Source of the DNA: Panagrolaimus kolymaensis | Taxonomy: Eukaryota; Nematoda; Chromadorea; Rhabditida; Panagrolaimidae | NCBI GenBank assembly: GCA_028622995.1 | Contig: JAJQJQ010000033.1 | Coordinates: forward strand, 372,001 to 436,000 | Direction of reading: 5' to 3' | DNA length: 64,000 nucleotides | In this document: in pieces, positions 23,801 through 34,406 of the stretch | How positions within the stretch are numbered: the stretch's first letter is position 1 | How the letters are laid out: each line of letters begins with the position of its first letter | Position numbers and translations under genes: made by a program | The notes under the pieces: model-generated | What the model saw: the letters and a program-made list of their open reading frames with translations, nothing else | What the model was told of the DNA's origin: nothing | Database searches by the model: none

Positions 23801-26285
23801 ACAATTTCGTCCAATTGGAGTTTCAAGATATGGTGGTGGAAAATAAATTAATGGTGAATTTGAAAGTTGAGCTTTTGATAATTCTTCCAAAAATGGATTC
23901 TTAAAAAGACATATTATTATGGCTAAGAAAAGCGTAAAAGACAAACCTTTTCTTCATATTTTTTGCCTGAATTATAAACGCAAACTTGACATGTAGCTGG
24001 GGTAATTGCAGGTTTGGAATCAAACATTTTTAAAAATGCAATTTCAAGGGTTGAAGAATATCTTGCAAGAACAAGGAACTTAAGAACTCGTTTAGCTGCT
24101 CTTAGTTCACGTCGAGATGAAGCTCGAAGAAGAACCGAAACTCCACGATCAGCTTGACAATCATCAAATAACTAAAAAAAATCATTAATTTCTTTGCTTG
24201 CATTTTTAATAGGTTTTACCAAAATGCTCTTTTTTCTTCCATCTTTTGAAATAACAATTCTTTCTTTAAATTGTGGACAAAATCCAACGGCAGCTGGATG
24301 AATTTGGGCATCCATCAATGAGGTCACTGTGGCTTTGGTTGAACGTGCAAGCCTTTCAAGCACCGTTCTTTTAACATTCGTGATTAATGCAACTTGAGCT
24401 TTCATAAACATTTCTGATGCAAGCTTTGCTACTGAATCTTCAACAAGCAACAATGAAACTCGACGAGAAGTTATTCTATCAACTAAAATTTAATTTTTTT
24501 AAAGTAAATATTTTTTAAATTTTAAACCTTGATTCCTTAAATACTCCGTTTCTTGTTCAATAATGGGATCAATACTCGATAGTTTTTGTGGTTCTCTTTC
24601 ATATTCAATCCCACCACTTAAAATCATAATCGAAGCATTATCAATATGTTTGGGCATATCCGAATGTGCGAGAGTTTTAGTGCAAGCAACTCCATCAATA
24701 ACTTCATAATCGGGCCCTTTTTCATTAACTAATAATTTTTTAATATGAACATATTTAAGAATATTCATTGATTCATCATCGGGTCCTCGAGTTTTCATAT
24801 CCACTTTTACAGTCGATGCTATTTCTTTACTCAATGGCCAAAGAACGCTGAACCATCTAAAACATATAAAGATAAATGCTAGAGAATGTGGTATTTTTAG
24901 AAACAAAAATCTTACACTTCTCTATCAAGTTGTTCTCGCAAAAATAAATAATCCAACATTTTTTCCATTTTTTGTTCAAAAATATCATGTAAATCTCCAT
25001 CTTTTAAATTAGGAACAATTGAATCAAGAATAAAATTTTTAGCTTTATCTTCAAAGTCTTTAGCTTTACAAGGTTGAATTTCAAATGCTGCACATTCAAT
25101 GGATTTCTAAAATCTTTCTATTTAATTTAGTTATTTTTGTTTAATGAAATCTTACAAATTCTTCTATTTTCTTTTTAGTCGTTGAAGCTGCAATATTTCT
25201 AACCCATTCAGGTTCATTTTCATCCGTTGTTTTGGATTCCTTTTCATTATTTGTTTGAGAATCAGTAATAATTTGTTGTTGATAATCTTGAAGTTGTTGA
25301 ATTGAAAGAAGATTTGGATCTGTTCCAACTCGTATAAATGCATCTGAATCAGATTTAATTTCATTAGAGCTTAAAGAATGATGAACATGGGAAGAAGAAT
25401 GATCATTTCCATAAAGGAGAGAGCTATCATTATTATACAATATGGGGCCTAAAGATGACAAATCACATTCACAAATCACAAAACAACACCAAGGATAGGG
25501 AACTTACCATCAGAAACTGTTGAAATACCAGAGGGACCTGGATTAGAATTGGAATTTGAATATTCAGGTCCTGTATTTGAATTATTTGTATCAGCTCGTT
25601 CTGATTTTGTTTGATGCAAATTTAAATATGTATCAACGTTTCGTTCACAATACCCGCAAACTCTTAATACGCCCGCATAACCTTTAAAAAATAGATTATG
25701 AAATATGCAAATGAATCATTAAAACATGACAAACCTAAAGCTGCACCATTTACTGTATGATTTGAACATTTACCACAAAAAATTTGGCCACACAATCGAC
25801 AATGATGTTTTCGACGGAATGCACTAAATTTTTCGTGGCATTCATAACATTCCTTTACTGAAGAATCTGGCATCCAATATCTTCGAAATTGTGAACGCTC
25901 ATAATCATTCAACTCTTTTGAACCCGGTTTGAATAAAGAGCTAAGCCTTTGAGAAAGTTTTCTAGTTTGTTCTGAATTTAACGAAGCATTATCAGAATCT
26001 TGAACGTCATCAGAACGTCTTGCAGGTGATATTCCCGATACTAAAATCACAATTTAATGCTATGTTACAAGTTGAAAATAGCTTACTCGAATCATTATCT
26101 CCTCCATTTTCAACGCTTTCAATTGGAATTCTTACATTAGGTTGAGCAACGCCATTGGGTTCACCCGAGCGAAATAATCTTCCAAAAAGTCCTCCAATAA
26201 ATCCTGGTTGACTTGATGATGCTGCATCTTCATCATCCAAAATCGATGGAAATTCAATAAAATCACCATTTCTTTGACTTCCCAT
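20876..26285 (-). CDS. ppk-3: PIKfyve, phosphatidylinositol 3-phosphate 5-kinase
   Basis: Makes PI(3,5)P2 on late endosomes and lysosomes, controlling endolysosome size. There are about 15 or more short-intron exons, giving roughly 1,500 residues. The first exon is 26285-26087 and the second starts at 26040. Order of domains: N-terminal FYVE finger (YWMPDSSVKECYECHEKF then FRRKHHCRLCGQIFCGKCS), a chaperonin-like Cpn60/TCP1 domain (about 24.9-24.1 kb), a cysteine-rich domain with CKSCG, and a C-terminal kinase. The kinase shows GGKSGASFFRTQDERFIFKQ, the DLKGSLRNR motif, MDYSLL and the metal-binding VIGIVDYMRTFTLDKKLE. All of these match PIKfyve rather than type I or II PIP kinases. The DEP domain of vertebrate PIKfyve was not seen. 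It starts 254 bp from a divergent small gene. Confidence 0.95.
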
Positions 26286-26539
26286 TACTTTTTTAATTAT
26301 AAAATTTTATTTGTGATAAATTAATAAGCATTTCGATAACGAAATCAATCCAAATCAACCAAAAATGGAATAAATTGTTTATGGAGAGAACTTTATGCAA
26401 TTAAGAAAAATGTGTTATTTTATGAAAGAGGTCACTTGGTATATAAGAACAAATAAGAAAAAGCTCGATTATTTATTGTTGGTAGCAGCTTCACCAATTA
26501 AATTTATAATATTTTGTGTTATTATTTTGCATTGCAAAC

Positions 26540-26920
26540 ATGAAGGATACTATCGATCATCATTGGGGTGATTATTATATATCTGGACGAAGGAAAGGTG
26601 CGAGAAAAAATTGGATTTTAGAATCCATATATTCCATTAATCAAATGATACCCAGTTTCAATGAATTATTCGATCAAGTTTGTTCAATCAAAGTCCAAGC
26701 AATAATAATAATAGTAAAATTATTTCAGGAAACATTTTATGTGTTTGCATTTTTTGTAGTCATTGCTGCAGTTGTTTTTGTATATTTAATGAGCTGTGTA
26801 TTCAAAGTTAGAGTCCGTGAATACCCGATTACAATCGATCGACCATGGCGGGATTGGAGGCCAGCCAATGTCTTTCAATTCCCTTGGCAAAAGAACGAAG
26901 AACACGAACATGCTGAATGA
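26540..26920 (+). CDS. Small membrane protein, unknown
   Basis: An intronless frame of 126 residues from the ATG at 26540; the earlier in-frame codon at 26516 is GTG. A hydrophilic start MKDTIDHHWGDYY with basic GRRKGARKNW is followed by an amphipathic region and one clear transmembrane helix, about residues 70-92 (VFAFFVVIAAVVFVYLMSC). The short tail is Trp/Pro-rich (RPWRDWRPANVFQFPW). A single span with a charged tail suggests an adaptor or micro-membrane protein; I recognise no family. It is divergent from ppk-3 with 254 bp between starts, so the two may share a promoter. Confidence 0.65.
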   Translation: MKDTIDHHWGDYYISGRRKGARKNWILESIYSINQMIPSFNELFDQVCSIKVQAIIIIVKLFQETFYVFAFFVVIAAVVFVYLMSCVFKVRVREYPITIDRPWRDWRPANVFQFPWQKNEEHEHAE

Positions 26921-27128
26921 TACTAAATCCTTTCACTTCCATAAAAATATCTCATTCATTTCTAGTCACACGCAAACATACAGAAAGCATCAATAAACTT
27001 TATTTTATATATATTAAGACATTGTTGTAAATTCACAATTTGTTCAAGTTGTGATATTAATAAATTTTACAATGAAAAAAAGAAAGAATACAATGATGGG
27101 GGAGAATAATTGATATTACAGGAGGAAT

Positions 27129-27721
27129 TTAAGCTTCATCATCTTCAACAACTTCAACAGGAGGAACTTGATGGTGGAGAGCAGCAGCTTCAGAGTTGTA
27201 ATGCATTTTACGCTTCTTTTCAAATTCTTCTTGACGTTCTAAAAAATAAAAAGCTTTAACCATGGATAAAAGTGGAAAATATCTTACGTTTTTCTTCTTC
27301 AGTGAGTTCTTCATCTGAGCTCTCATTGTCGGTAATGCTAACAGAATTTCTTTTCTTATTCATTTGTTCTTTCACCGAGTCAGAAAGATTATCACCGGTA
27401 GTACTTGAAGCCATATTAGCATCCTCTTCAGCATCACTCAATCCAGAATATGGTGTTTTAGGTTCATCTATCTAAAAAATAAACGCTGAGTTAACTATAC
27501 TTGAAAAGATACAAACTAGCCTTCATATGTCCATAGTCTTTATCAGCAGGATGTAAAGTAGCCAGAATATTCATCTCATCGAAGCGAGCACGTGGTTCAT
27601 TTGAAGGTGAAGCTTCATGCGGTTCAATGCTAGATGATTTTTTGAGAATTGATTTTCGAGGTTGCTTCTGAAGATTGTCGATAGGCTCAACCAGATGAGT
27701 TTCGTGATCGCTTTCCATCAT
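27129..27721 (-). CDS. szy-2: Protein phosphatase inhibitor 2 (PPP1R2)
   Basis: Binds and inhibits protein phosphatase 1; in C. elegans szy-2 regulates centrosome duplication. Exons 27721-27521, 27471-27288 and 27238-27129 give 164 residues. All three PP1 contacts are present: the SILK motif in RKSILKK, the RVxF-like [20 protein letters not shown] segment, and the C-terminal helix [14 protein letters not shown] that covers the active site. IDEPKTPY contains the GSK3-type phosphothreonine context. The first intron needs a GC donor (27520-27519) to read [10 protein letters not shown]; a GT donor four bases on, with an acceptor four bases on, also stays in frame but gives MKANEPKTPY. The acidic tail ends EVVEDDEA. 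Confidence 0.93.
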
Positions 27722-28957
27722 GCACTAAAATAAGTTTAATATTAAACACAATTTCGAATACACATACAAAAAATGTAAACGCGCGTAAAAGAAGGAAAAA
27801 TAAACTAGCTTTACTCAACATCGAAAATCACGAGGTACAAAAAAAGAAGTAAAGGTAACTTTTTTTACCACCTATTCTAGAAAAATGTAAAGGTTGGTGG
27901 AAAAATACAAAACTTTTAAAGGTCATTAGAAATATTAATGAAGCTATTAACAAAAAATCTTAACAAATTTGGAAAAAATCAGCTGGTTTTTGGATTTCAT
28001 CATAACTAATAGGAGGTAGCAGCAGCAAATGTAAGAAGAAGAAAAGAAATGCAGCAAACAAAAAAAACTTTTCTTTCAAACTCATTTTCTTTGATTGAAG
28101 AATTCCTTCGCGTAATGTTTTTATAAACACAGGTTGCCAAACATATGTGGAGAAACCCTAATTCACTGAATCTTCGAGAAGTTTGTGAAATAATAGTCGT
28201 TATAATTAATTCGACTTTGATAAAACTATTGTAATGCAATAAAGAAAACAAAAATTATAACATTCCAACGTGTTAGGCTTTAACACTTTTTATTGAAAGG
28301 CAAAGAATGTATGAGCTTTCTAAAAGTTACAGTAACCATGGATTACATAATTTGATGCTTATTGTTCAAAGATGTAATTTGTAATGTGATTAATAAATTT
28401 TTTAAAAAGATTCAACTCAGCTGAAAAACAACGTTTTACAACTTTATTTTTAACCCATTCCTATCAAACAATTGCTCAAATGACTTTGTTTTTCACTCAT
28501 CTCATTTTTTACATGTTTTTTTTTTCTGTTACATCCATCCAACAACAAAAACAAACTACTTAAAAATCTTAATTTATTTAGCTTTGTGCAATCAATTTTG
28601 ATAAAACCACACACAAAAGTTTTGTTCGTCACTTGCTACTAATGCAAGAAGATAAGCTGCTGATCTCCCACTCTTTTTCTTGGATAAAAAAAATTGGAAG
28701 CTGCACCAATTGTTTTTATCTCTAACCTTTTTTTCTTGCCTTTGGTTGATTGATACTTGACGAGTTTTTTTATACAATCTTTTTTTTTTGCGAATTGACA
28801 CTTTTTTTACATCCATCAACTACGTTTCAGATCAATCGCAAATTTTTTTTAGTTAAAAATTAAATTTTCATTTATTTGTGACACTTTTTTGATTTTCTTC
28901 TTCAAAAAAATAAAATTTAATAATAGTTACTTCCTTTGTGTGAAGCTTGTGACATTG
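27722..28957. other. Intergenic, no supported gene
   Basis: Divergent upstream region between inhibitor 2 and the SH3-Ig-FN3 pseudokinase. The minus-strand frames at 28006-28251 and 28450-28819 are Lys/Phe/Ser-rich with no family match and no splice support. Confidence 0.4.
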
Positions 28958-31356
28958 ATGCAGATTTTTGGTCGATTAAGTTGTGATTTCAACGCCGTTC
29001 AAAAGGATCAAATTAGTGCTCGAGAAGGTGAAATTGTTCAAATTATTGATGTTAAAAATGGTTATGCTTCAATTAAAAAAGAAAATAATGAAGAAGGAAA
29101 AATTCCAAATTATTTTTTGGAAACGGTAAACTATGAAAATAATGAAGAAAATTTTAATGATGAAATAGAGTAAGTTTTTTTTTGGGAAGTTGTTTGTGTT
29201 TAGTCTGCAATTTTTTTTTGGAATGGTATCAGTATACTGAAAATATAAGTAAAGATAAAACACCATTGTCTTAAATTTTATCTCTTTGCTTCCATTTGTT
29301 ATTTTATCAATTTTTATGTTACTGATTTTAGATATTCTGAAGATTGGCAACCAGATATTGAAGAAATTTCAAAGCATGAAATTGATTATCCATCAGATTT
29401 TCTTCGAGAATTTCCCAATCTTCCCGAATTAGTTACATTCCCACGTATCATTCCAGCTGAAGGCCCTTTAGTATGTTGCTATCACCTTTTCCACAATTGA
29501 CTAAATTATTTTTAGTTCCCAGGATCAGGTCCATATTTTATTCAAGAATTAATCGATTCATCATTTCGAATAGGTGATCCTATTGAAATTCATGCGCAAA
29601 TCGGCTCACAATTTGATTTTGGTTTAAAATGGATTTTTCCAAACAAAAATCGCTCCGATGCTATCATATCTGTCAGTTGACATTTTTTTAATTTTTAAGC
29701 TATGATTGATGGGGAAGTTAAAATTTTATTTTATTTTTTAGGCTCCATCAGACAAAGGATGGATAAGTTTATTATTGCCACAATCAACGATCGAAGATAG
29801 AGGCCGATATACTTTGACATTAGCAAGTGATCATGGAAAAATCGCATCATCATGTTGGATTCATGTTGTCACTCCACCTTCCCCTCCATTAGAGCTTAAA
29901 AGAGCTGTGGATCCTTCAAAGCCAAAAGCCATTCGATTAAAGTGGTCACCTTCAGCGAATAAAGGTGGTTCAAGATTACTTTGGTATACGGTTCAATACA
30001 TTCGTGACGGATTAACGGAACATCAAGATGTTATTCATGGAATAAAACAATGTTGTATTAGAATTTCACATCTTCAAAATACAAATTATTCTTTTCAAGT
30101 TTTTGCTTTTAATGAATATTTTAAAAGTGAACCATCTGAAAGTGTAACCATCGACGCAAAAGAACTTGATGAAATGTTAGAACACGCAAAAATTGTGGAA
30201 CTTGAAAAGAAACTAAATGTTGAATTGTTGAAGAAAAGCTTTGCAGAATGTTTCAGCATCGAACATAAAATTGGAAAAGGTCGAACAGGAATTTGTCGAC
30301 AACTAACTTGTAAAATAAGTGGCAAACAATTTGTTGGAAAATTCTTTCCTCAACATGATGCAGATTATGATAAAATTAGTCGAGAAATTCGAATTTTATC
30401 CCAATTAAGATATTCAAACATTCCACATTATTTTGGTACTGCTGTAAGTAAAGATGATGAAATTGTTTTAATTTGTGATAAGTAAGCTTATAAATTAAAC
30501 ACAATGCAATGGATACACAATATTTCGTGAATTTAGGATTTATGGACAGCCTATTTTAACTTACATTTGCAATTGCGGATATTTATCTGAAGCAATGATG
30601 CAAAAATTTGCTTTTGATTTATTTTCAGCCATCGCTTTTATTCATGTTCGAGGTATTGCACATTTAGGAATCAAGGTATTTTTTGCTGCTGAAATTTTTT
30701 TTAAATCAATTTTATTTCTTTATTTTTAGCCTGAAGAACTTTTAATTGAAACATCATCAAATATTCCAAAATTAGTTTTAATTGATTTTGGTTCAGCAGA
30801 AGAATTTGAAGGCCCAAATGCAATGAACACAACAAATTTATCCATTTGGGAAGGAGGCTCAGTGGAATTTCTTGCACCTGAACAACTTGCACATAAACCA
30901 TGTTGTAAATCGGATGTGTGGTAAGATTTTAAAGCTATAATGAACCTTCAATAAACGCTTTAATTATAGGAGCGTCGGCGTGCTTCTTTTTGTCCTTGCA
31001 ACTGGGATTTCACCTTTTGAAGATCCTGATGGCTCCGATGAAGTAAGCAGGAGAAGAATATTGGAAGGAGAAATTGCAGATTGTAATGAAAAATTTCGAG
31101 AATATTCTCCGTTACTTTTAAGAATAATTGCTGAAATCTTTGTTGTTGATCACAAGTTTGTTTCACATTTATTTCCCAGAGATCTTTATTATATTAGTGA
31201 ACTTTCAGAGATCGAATCTCATCCATAGACTGTTTACATCATCCTTGGATAAATCAAACCCAATCTGATAACTTTTTCATGGTCGATCACGTTGAAGAAT
31301 ATGTTGAAAAACGACGTGATCGAATGAGATCTTCATTTTTGTTGCATGAAATTTGA
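28958..31356 (+). CDS. SH3-Ig-FN3-pseudokinase (Trio/obscurin-like)
   Basis: Eight exons (28958-29169, 29332-29470, 29516-29671, 29742-30481, 30537-30675, 30730-30920, 30970-31155, 31209-31356) give 636 residues in unbroken phase. Domains in order: SH3 (about 3-60, CDFNAVQKDQISAREGE to IPNYFLE), an I-set Ig (about 95-210, EDRGRYTLTL), FN3 (about 215-320, RLKWSPSANKGG), and a Ser/Thr-type kinase fold (about 335-600). In the kinase, the beta-3 lysine (about K369), the alpha-C Glu (about E384) and DFG (481-483) remain, but the catalytic HRD is HLG (458-460), so it is predicted inactive. The last exon has the kinase motif CLHHPW. The order resembles the C-terminus of kalirin/Trio or of UNC-89/obscurin, yet no DH-PH or giant repeat region adjoins it. 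Confidence 0.85.
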
Positions 31357-31855
31357 TAATAAAAAAGTCCCCTTAAAATCTTTCAAAAAATGTCCATTTT
31401 TAACTGTAACTACATACTGTAAAAAAGTTGGAAAGTTTACATAGATAATAAATCTTTATAAAAGCTTGAAATCCACAACAAAATTATCACATTCAGTTGT
31501 TGATGAAAAAAATTGCGATGCAGCTGTTGAACAAAAATTTGAACTCCCTCTATTTTGGCGAAATGGAAAAAATAGCATAAAACAATGCAACGAAAGTTTT
31601 GCTTCCTAAAATAAACGATTGAAGCTTAGTTTTTGCAATTTTGCTTCAGCTTTTTCTTTTTACGTTATTGTTTTCAACATTTTTATAATATTTTTACATT
31701 CTTGAATATCACGTTATTATTATGAAACCATTGTCCACCCAAAATGTTCTTTCCTTTGTTCCAAATCTACAAACTTTTTCGTGAATTACCGACGTGCTTT
31801 TTTTCATATATGAATATTAATAACTGACATTTTTGTTTATAGGTAAAATCGAAAA
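31357..31855. other. Upstream region of rpl-23
   Basis: A frame of 40-odd codons is open at about 31466-31609 but has no ATG and no splice partner. Just before rpl-23 the sequence TTTGTTTATAG at about 31832-31842 could be a trans-splice or 5' UTR intron acceptor. Confidence 0.35.
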
Positions 31856-32328
<473 letters not shown>

Positions 32329-32451
32329 AGTCATTGTCTTCTTTTGTCTATTTTTTTTGTGGAATCGTTTTTTGTTGTTGAATTATATAATAAAAAAATC
32401 TGAATATTTAACTTTTGTTGTTATTTTTTTTACATGTTTAGAATGAATGAC

Positions 32452-32643
32452 TTATTTCTCTTCTTTCTTATCCTTTTCTGATTGTAATTTAGTTTTAATT
32501 GTTTCAGCAAACCAACGAACACGATAATTTGGTTCTTTTTTTATTGCTTTGATTCTCGAAATTGCACCAGCTTTTGATGAAAACGAAGCTACGGATGAAA
32601 TTTTCAAACTGATAATTGATGGTTCAATCTTCTCCTCAACCAT
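32452..32643 (-). CDS. Small conserved-looking protein, unknown
   Basis: A single-exon frame of 63 residues, MVEEKIEPSIISLKISSVAS onward, ending in the charged tail SEKDKKEEK. The middle part has a short hydrophobic/glycine stretch (SSKAGAISRIKAIKK) and RVRWFAETIK. The size, one weak hydrophobic stretch and a charged tail recall small mitochondrial ATP synthase subunits such as subunit e, but I cannot support that. The gene is convergent with rpl-23, 123 bp away. It might also be a chance open frame. Confidence 0.45.
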   Translation of the reverse strand: MVEEKIEPSIISLKISSVASFSSKAGAISRIKAIKKEPNYRVRWFAETIKTKLQSEKDKKEEK

Positions 32644-33302
32644 TTTTAGAATTTAAACGTGTCGTCTTGTTTTTCCATTTATAAAATAATGTGGGTATCT
32701 TTTATATCTATTTAGGCTGCTCACAACCGAACTAACTTGATTACTCCAAAACACCAGATAAAATACCATGATTTTTTACTGGAAACTTCTCTGTTTATTA
32801 GCTCTTCAAGATACTTTAAATGCATTTAATGAACGATAGGAAATAACAATAACAAGGGTGGAAGATATCATACACTTACAACATTCTAAGAAGAACACGT
32901 AAGCGAACTTTCTTGGGAAGTGGGAGTCTAAGGTTAACGGATATGAAAAGCAAAACTGTCTAATTAATTCTTATTTATTACGTTATTTAATGTCAATTAT
33001 AAGTTGATATGTGGTCAGTGGTCAAAGCCGTAAGGAATGTCAGGCCATGAAATGTAATTAAGCAGAGCACCTCGCTTGATATCGCATTATATCTGAAAGA
33101 ATTTGTTATCATTGTTTTGAGTTGATTACTTCGTAAAATCTTTCTCTTTTTTTTCGTACGAGGCATGCATAACTTTTTCATGAAACGTGTGTTTTAAATT
33201 CCTTTATGTTTTACAATAAAAATTATAGTTAAATATATTACAAAGATATGGCAAAGTAAAAAAGGCAAGTTGGTGACATTTCATTGTTGAAAAATGTTAA
33301 TT
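32644..33302. other. Intergenic with a possible short coding relic
   Basis: No full gene. On the minus strand around 33000-33075 a short coding-like run reads KRGALLNYISWPDIPYGFDH before a stop, preceded by a stop and without ATG. It may be a relic of a lost 3' exon; family unknown. Confidence 0.3.
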
Positions 33303-33970
33303 TCAACTATCAAATTCCTTATCAAAAATATATTCTCCAAGGCCTTCAGCAACACGACGAGCGTTAGCATAATGATCAGCGAGTTCTTTAAGGATTTCAA
33401 CTTGTGGTTCCAAAAGATCTTCTGAAAATGAAACAGCTTTAAATTTAGTTGTTGCAATAAAACAATGGTTTACTTTCCAAGAAATCAGAGAAATGGGCGT
33501 CTCGAGTTTCATCAGCAACTACATGAAGTCCAATAAAATGTTCGTTTAATTGCTTTTCAATGTCGATGGCAATTTTAAAAGCATTTGCAACATTCATGGT
33601 TTCATTGACTTGTGGAGGTTTTGTAATTGTTTGAAGTTTTGTTCTGCCACCTCTGATATTTTGATATCGAAGAAGCTGAAAAATTAAAAGATGTGAGATT
33701 GAATAATTAAAAGTTAAAACCAACTTTATCAGCTTGTTGTCGTTTATCATTCGAAAGTTTGAGGAAATATTTATGAAGAGATGGAAGAGCAACATCATCA
33801 CGATCAAAGTAATATGCAAGGTCAAAGAAATGATAGCTGGCATTCATAACATGAGAAACCTAAAAATAAAACATTAATGATTAGTTTAAAGAGATTTCAA
33901 CGGAACTTACAGCTGTGTTAACGACATTTTCAGTATTTTCATGATAATTTTGACGAATTTGTGAGACCAT
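33303..33970 (-). CDS. Ferritin subunit lacking the ferroxidase site
   Basis: A cytosolic iron-storage cage subunit. Exons 33970-33911, 33859-33725, 33675-33474 and 33421-33303 give 171 residues, the length of C. elegans FTN-1 and FTN-2. Family motifs are clear: RQNYHENTE, YYFDRDDVALPSLHKYF, QNIRGGR, QVEILKELADH and GLGEYIFDKEF. Aligned by eye to human H ferritin, the iron-oxidising residues are mostly lost: E27 is Val24, Y34 is Phe31, E62 is Lys59, H65 is Gln62. E107 (Glu105) and Q141 (Gln139) remain. Lys at position 62 is what mammalian L chains have. It should co-assemble or store iron without oxidising it. COP1 is divergent, 436 bp away. Confidence 0.92.
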
Positions 33971-34406
33971 GGTTGCTTGCTTATGATTTGTACCTGAAAA
34001 ATTTCCAAGAGTCAAATTGATTGAACCAATAAAAATGGTAGTAACGATAATGTGTTATCAGAGCGAGACACAACAAAATAAAATTATTGCAATTATTCTC
34101 TTTTTTTTTGTCTTTCTTTCTAATATCGGACTCTAAAAATTGTCTCGCATCTTTGACCGATGAAAAAACCTTGAAATGTCTGAGAACTTTTTTGTTGGGA
34201 AAAATCCTAGAACGAAGTAAACGAAACCGCGGGGATGATATAAATATTTCTTGATAATTGAGATGGAGGAGAAGAAAGAAGACAACGCTGAAATATTTCT
34301 TTTCATTCATTATTTCATTAACATCGCAGTTAATTATTTAATTTCCCTGATAATTATTGCGAAATCATTGCCATCAAAAATTTTAACGGTGAAAAAATAA
34401 ACACAA
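33971..34406. other. Divergent promoter region of ferritin and COP1
   Basis: 436 bp between the two start codons. The minus-strand open frame at 33981-34310 is probably chance. No GATA cluster or other element could be assigned with confidence. Confidence 0.4.

Noticed and set aside
31466..31609. Open run of 40-odd codons upstream of rpl-23
   Set aside because: No ATG, no splice partner, and a second frame is open over the same bases.
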